Source: Planctomycetaceae bacterium (lineage in GTDB: Bacteria; Planctomycetota; Planctomycetia; Pirellulales; Pirellulaceae). From it: a DNA stretch of 6,372 nucleotides. Positions 5,930 through 6,372 of the stretch are shown here, piece by piece; position 1 is the first letter of the stretch, and each line of letters begins with the position of its first letter. The notes under the pieces were generated by a model. That model did no database searches. It saw nothing but the letters and a program-made list of their open reading frames with translations, and was not told where the DNA came from. Both the position numbers and the translations under genes were made by a program. The stretch spans positions 1 to 6,372 of the forward strand of contig REEF01000775.1 in assembly GCA_007695205.1 (NCBI GenBank), written 5' to 3'.

Positions 5930-6202
5930 ATGTTAGACCACCACAATGAACTATGTTGGACGTGCGTTCATGAATCATCCTGCATGACCCTGGACCGTCC
6001 GGGCAGACCGGTTCTGGAGTGTGAGGAGTTTTCGGTTGTGGACGGTCCGCAACCGCCGGATTGGGAAGAGCAGGTTCCGACGCGACCGGCTGTGCGCCGT
6101 TTGTCGCGCGTCGACGGCTTATGCTCTGATTGCGCGAATTACCAGCACTGTTCCCTGCGGACGCTGGAGGGCGGAATCTGGCATTGCGAGGAGTACCGGT
6201 AA
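5930..6202 (+). CDS. Small protein with two tandem Cys4 motifs
   Basis: This 90-residue protein shows an internal duplication. Repeat 1 is CWTCVHESSC...CEEF (Cys9, 12, 18, 31). Repeat 2 is CSDCANYQHC...CEEYR (Cys65, 68, 74, 86). Each follows C-x2-C-x5-C-x11/12-C-E-E-aromatic, and the two are joined by a Pro-rich acidic linker (about 35-60). Eight cysteines in two sets of four suggest metal binding, with zinc or an iron-sulfur cluster both possible. There is no signal peptide or membrane segment, so it should be cytoplasmic. I do not recognise a named family and assign no function. The frame is open upstream to the regulator stop, but only ATG 5930 has a ribosome binding site and sits downstream of the sigma-54 promoter. 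It is the likely target of the adjacent two-component system, possibly a redox- or metal-responsive partner or effector. It ends one base before the repeat element that begins at 6204. Confidence 0.85.
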   Translation: MLDHHNELCWTCVHESSCMTLDRPGRPVLECEEFSVVDGPQPPDWEEQVPTRPAVRRLSRVDGLCSDCANYQHCSLRTLEGGIWHCEEYR

Positions 6203-6203
6203 A

Positions 6204-6303
6204 GATCGGCAAAGAAATAAATACTGTCCGATGTCCCCTCTCCCTCGGTGGGAGAGGGCAGGGTGAGGGGGGGAAAGATGCCTCAGTTATTTCTTTGCCG
6301 ATC
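6204..6303. mobile_element. MITE-like element with 17-bp perfect inverted repeats
   Basis: GATCGGCAAAGAAATAA (6204-6220) and its exact complement TTATTTCTTTGCCGATC (6287-6303) bound a 100-bp segment without coding potential. Inside, CCCTCTCCC and GGGAGAGGG form a 9-bp stem around TCGGT (about 6235-6257), followed by GGGTGAGGGG. This internal motif resembles a palindromic repeat common in intergenic DNA of many GC-rich bacteria. No target-site duplication is obvious. The right end recurs in diverged form at 2271-2296. It starts two bases after the small gene's stop, so it could also fold as a long 3' hairpin of that transcript. Confidence 0.5.
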
Positions 6304-6308
6304 CTAAC

Positions 6309-6372
6309 GCGGCCTCCGGCCGCAACCAAAGTAGGTTGGGTCTCTGACCCGACCCGGTCGGAACAGAGTCCC
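6309..6372. repeat. Palindrome cluster at the window end
   Basis: GCGGCC-TCC-GGCCGC (6309-6323) forms a hairpin. GGTTGGGTC (6334-6342) pairs with GACCCGACC (6346-6354, one G-T pair). An alternative, longer structure pairs GGGTCTCTG (6338-6346) with CAGAGTCCC (6364-6372, one mismatch), with CCGAC/GTCGG (6349-6353, 6357-6361) inside. It may extend past the window. It looks like a dispersed palindromic repeat, and there is no coding potential. Confidence 0.6.

Noticed and set aside
6228..6270. Short proteins reading through the CCCTCTCCC/GGGAGAGGG hairpin on both strands
   Set aside because: Peptides such as PCPLPPRERG are the known spurious translation of this repeat type.
1..6372. CRISPR array, tRNA or rRNA genes
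   Set aside because: No regularly spaced direct repeats and no cloverleaf or rRNA-like segment were seen in reading through the window.

Overview
The window looks like chromosomal DNA of a GC-rich planctomycete (Planctomycetota, probably Pirellulales-like). The evidence is a DUF1552 protein, a family typical of planctomycetes; the C-terminal remnant of a planctomycete-style von Willebrand/glutamine-amidotransferase-like protein; GC-rich third codon positions; and palindrome-rich intergenic repeats. The taxonomic call is an inference from gene families, not from a marker gene.

Layout. Positions 3-941 hold the 3' two-thirds of a DUF1552 gene cut by the left window edge. Positions 942-2526 are about 1.6 kb without an intact gene. 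This stretch is a graveyard of broken coding pieces: a minus-strand vWA-type C-terminus (970-1135), an unidentified plus-strand open stretch (1285-1488), a plus-strand remnant spread over three frames (about 1620-1990), and a minus-strand piece of a serine dehydrogenase proteinase (about 2008-2214). It ends in a repeat/hairpin cluster. Positions 2527-5680 are a tight two-gene operon: a soluble GAF-type sensor histidine kinase, then, one base after its stop, an NtrC-type response regulator (receiver, sigma-54 AAA+ domain, Fis HTH). Positions 5681-5929 are a regulatory intergenic region. Positions 5930-6202 encode a 90-residue protein with two Cys4 motifs. Positions 6203-6372 are a mosaic of palindromic repeats, including a 100-bp element bounded by 17-bp perfect inverted repeats.

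How the genes may work together. The most interesting reading is a self-contained sigma-54 circuit. The kinase, whose GAF domain is unusually rich in cysteine, would phosphorylate the sigma-54 activator. The activator would bind a cluster of GATTCT-centred dyads (5674-5775) and switch on the near-consensus -24/-12 promoter at 5875-5890. That promoter lies 40 bases before the start codon of the Cys-rich small protein, which has a strong ribosome binding site. Kinase, regulator, promoter architecture and target would thus sit within 3.7 kb. The motifs are seen directly; the signal and the role of the small protein are unknown.
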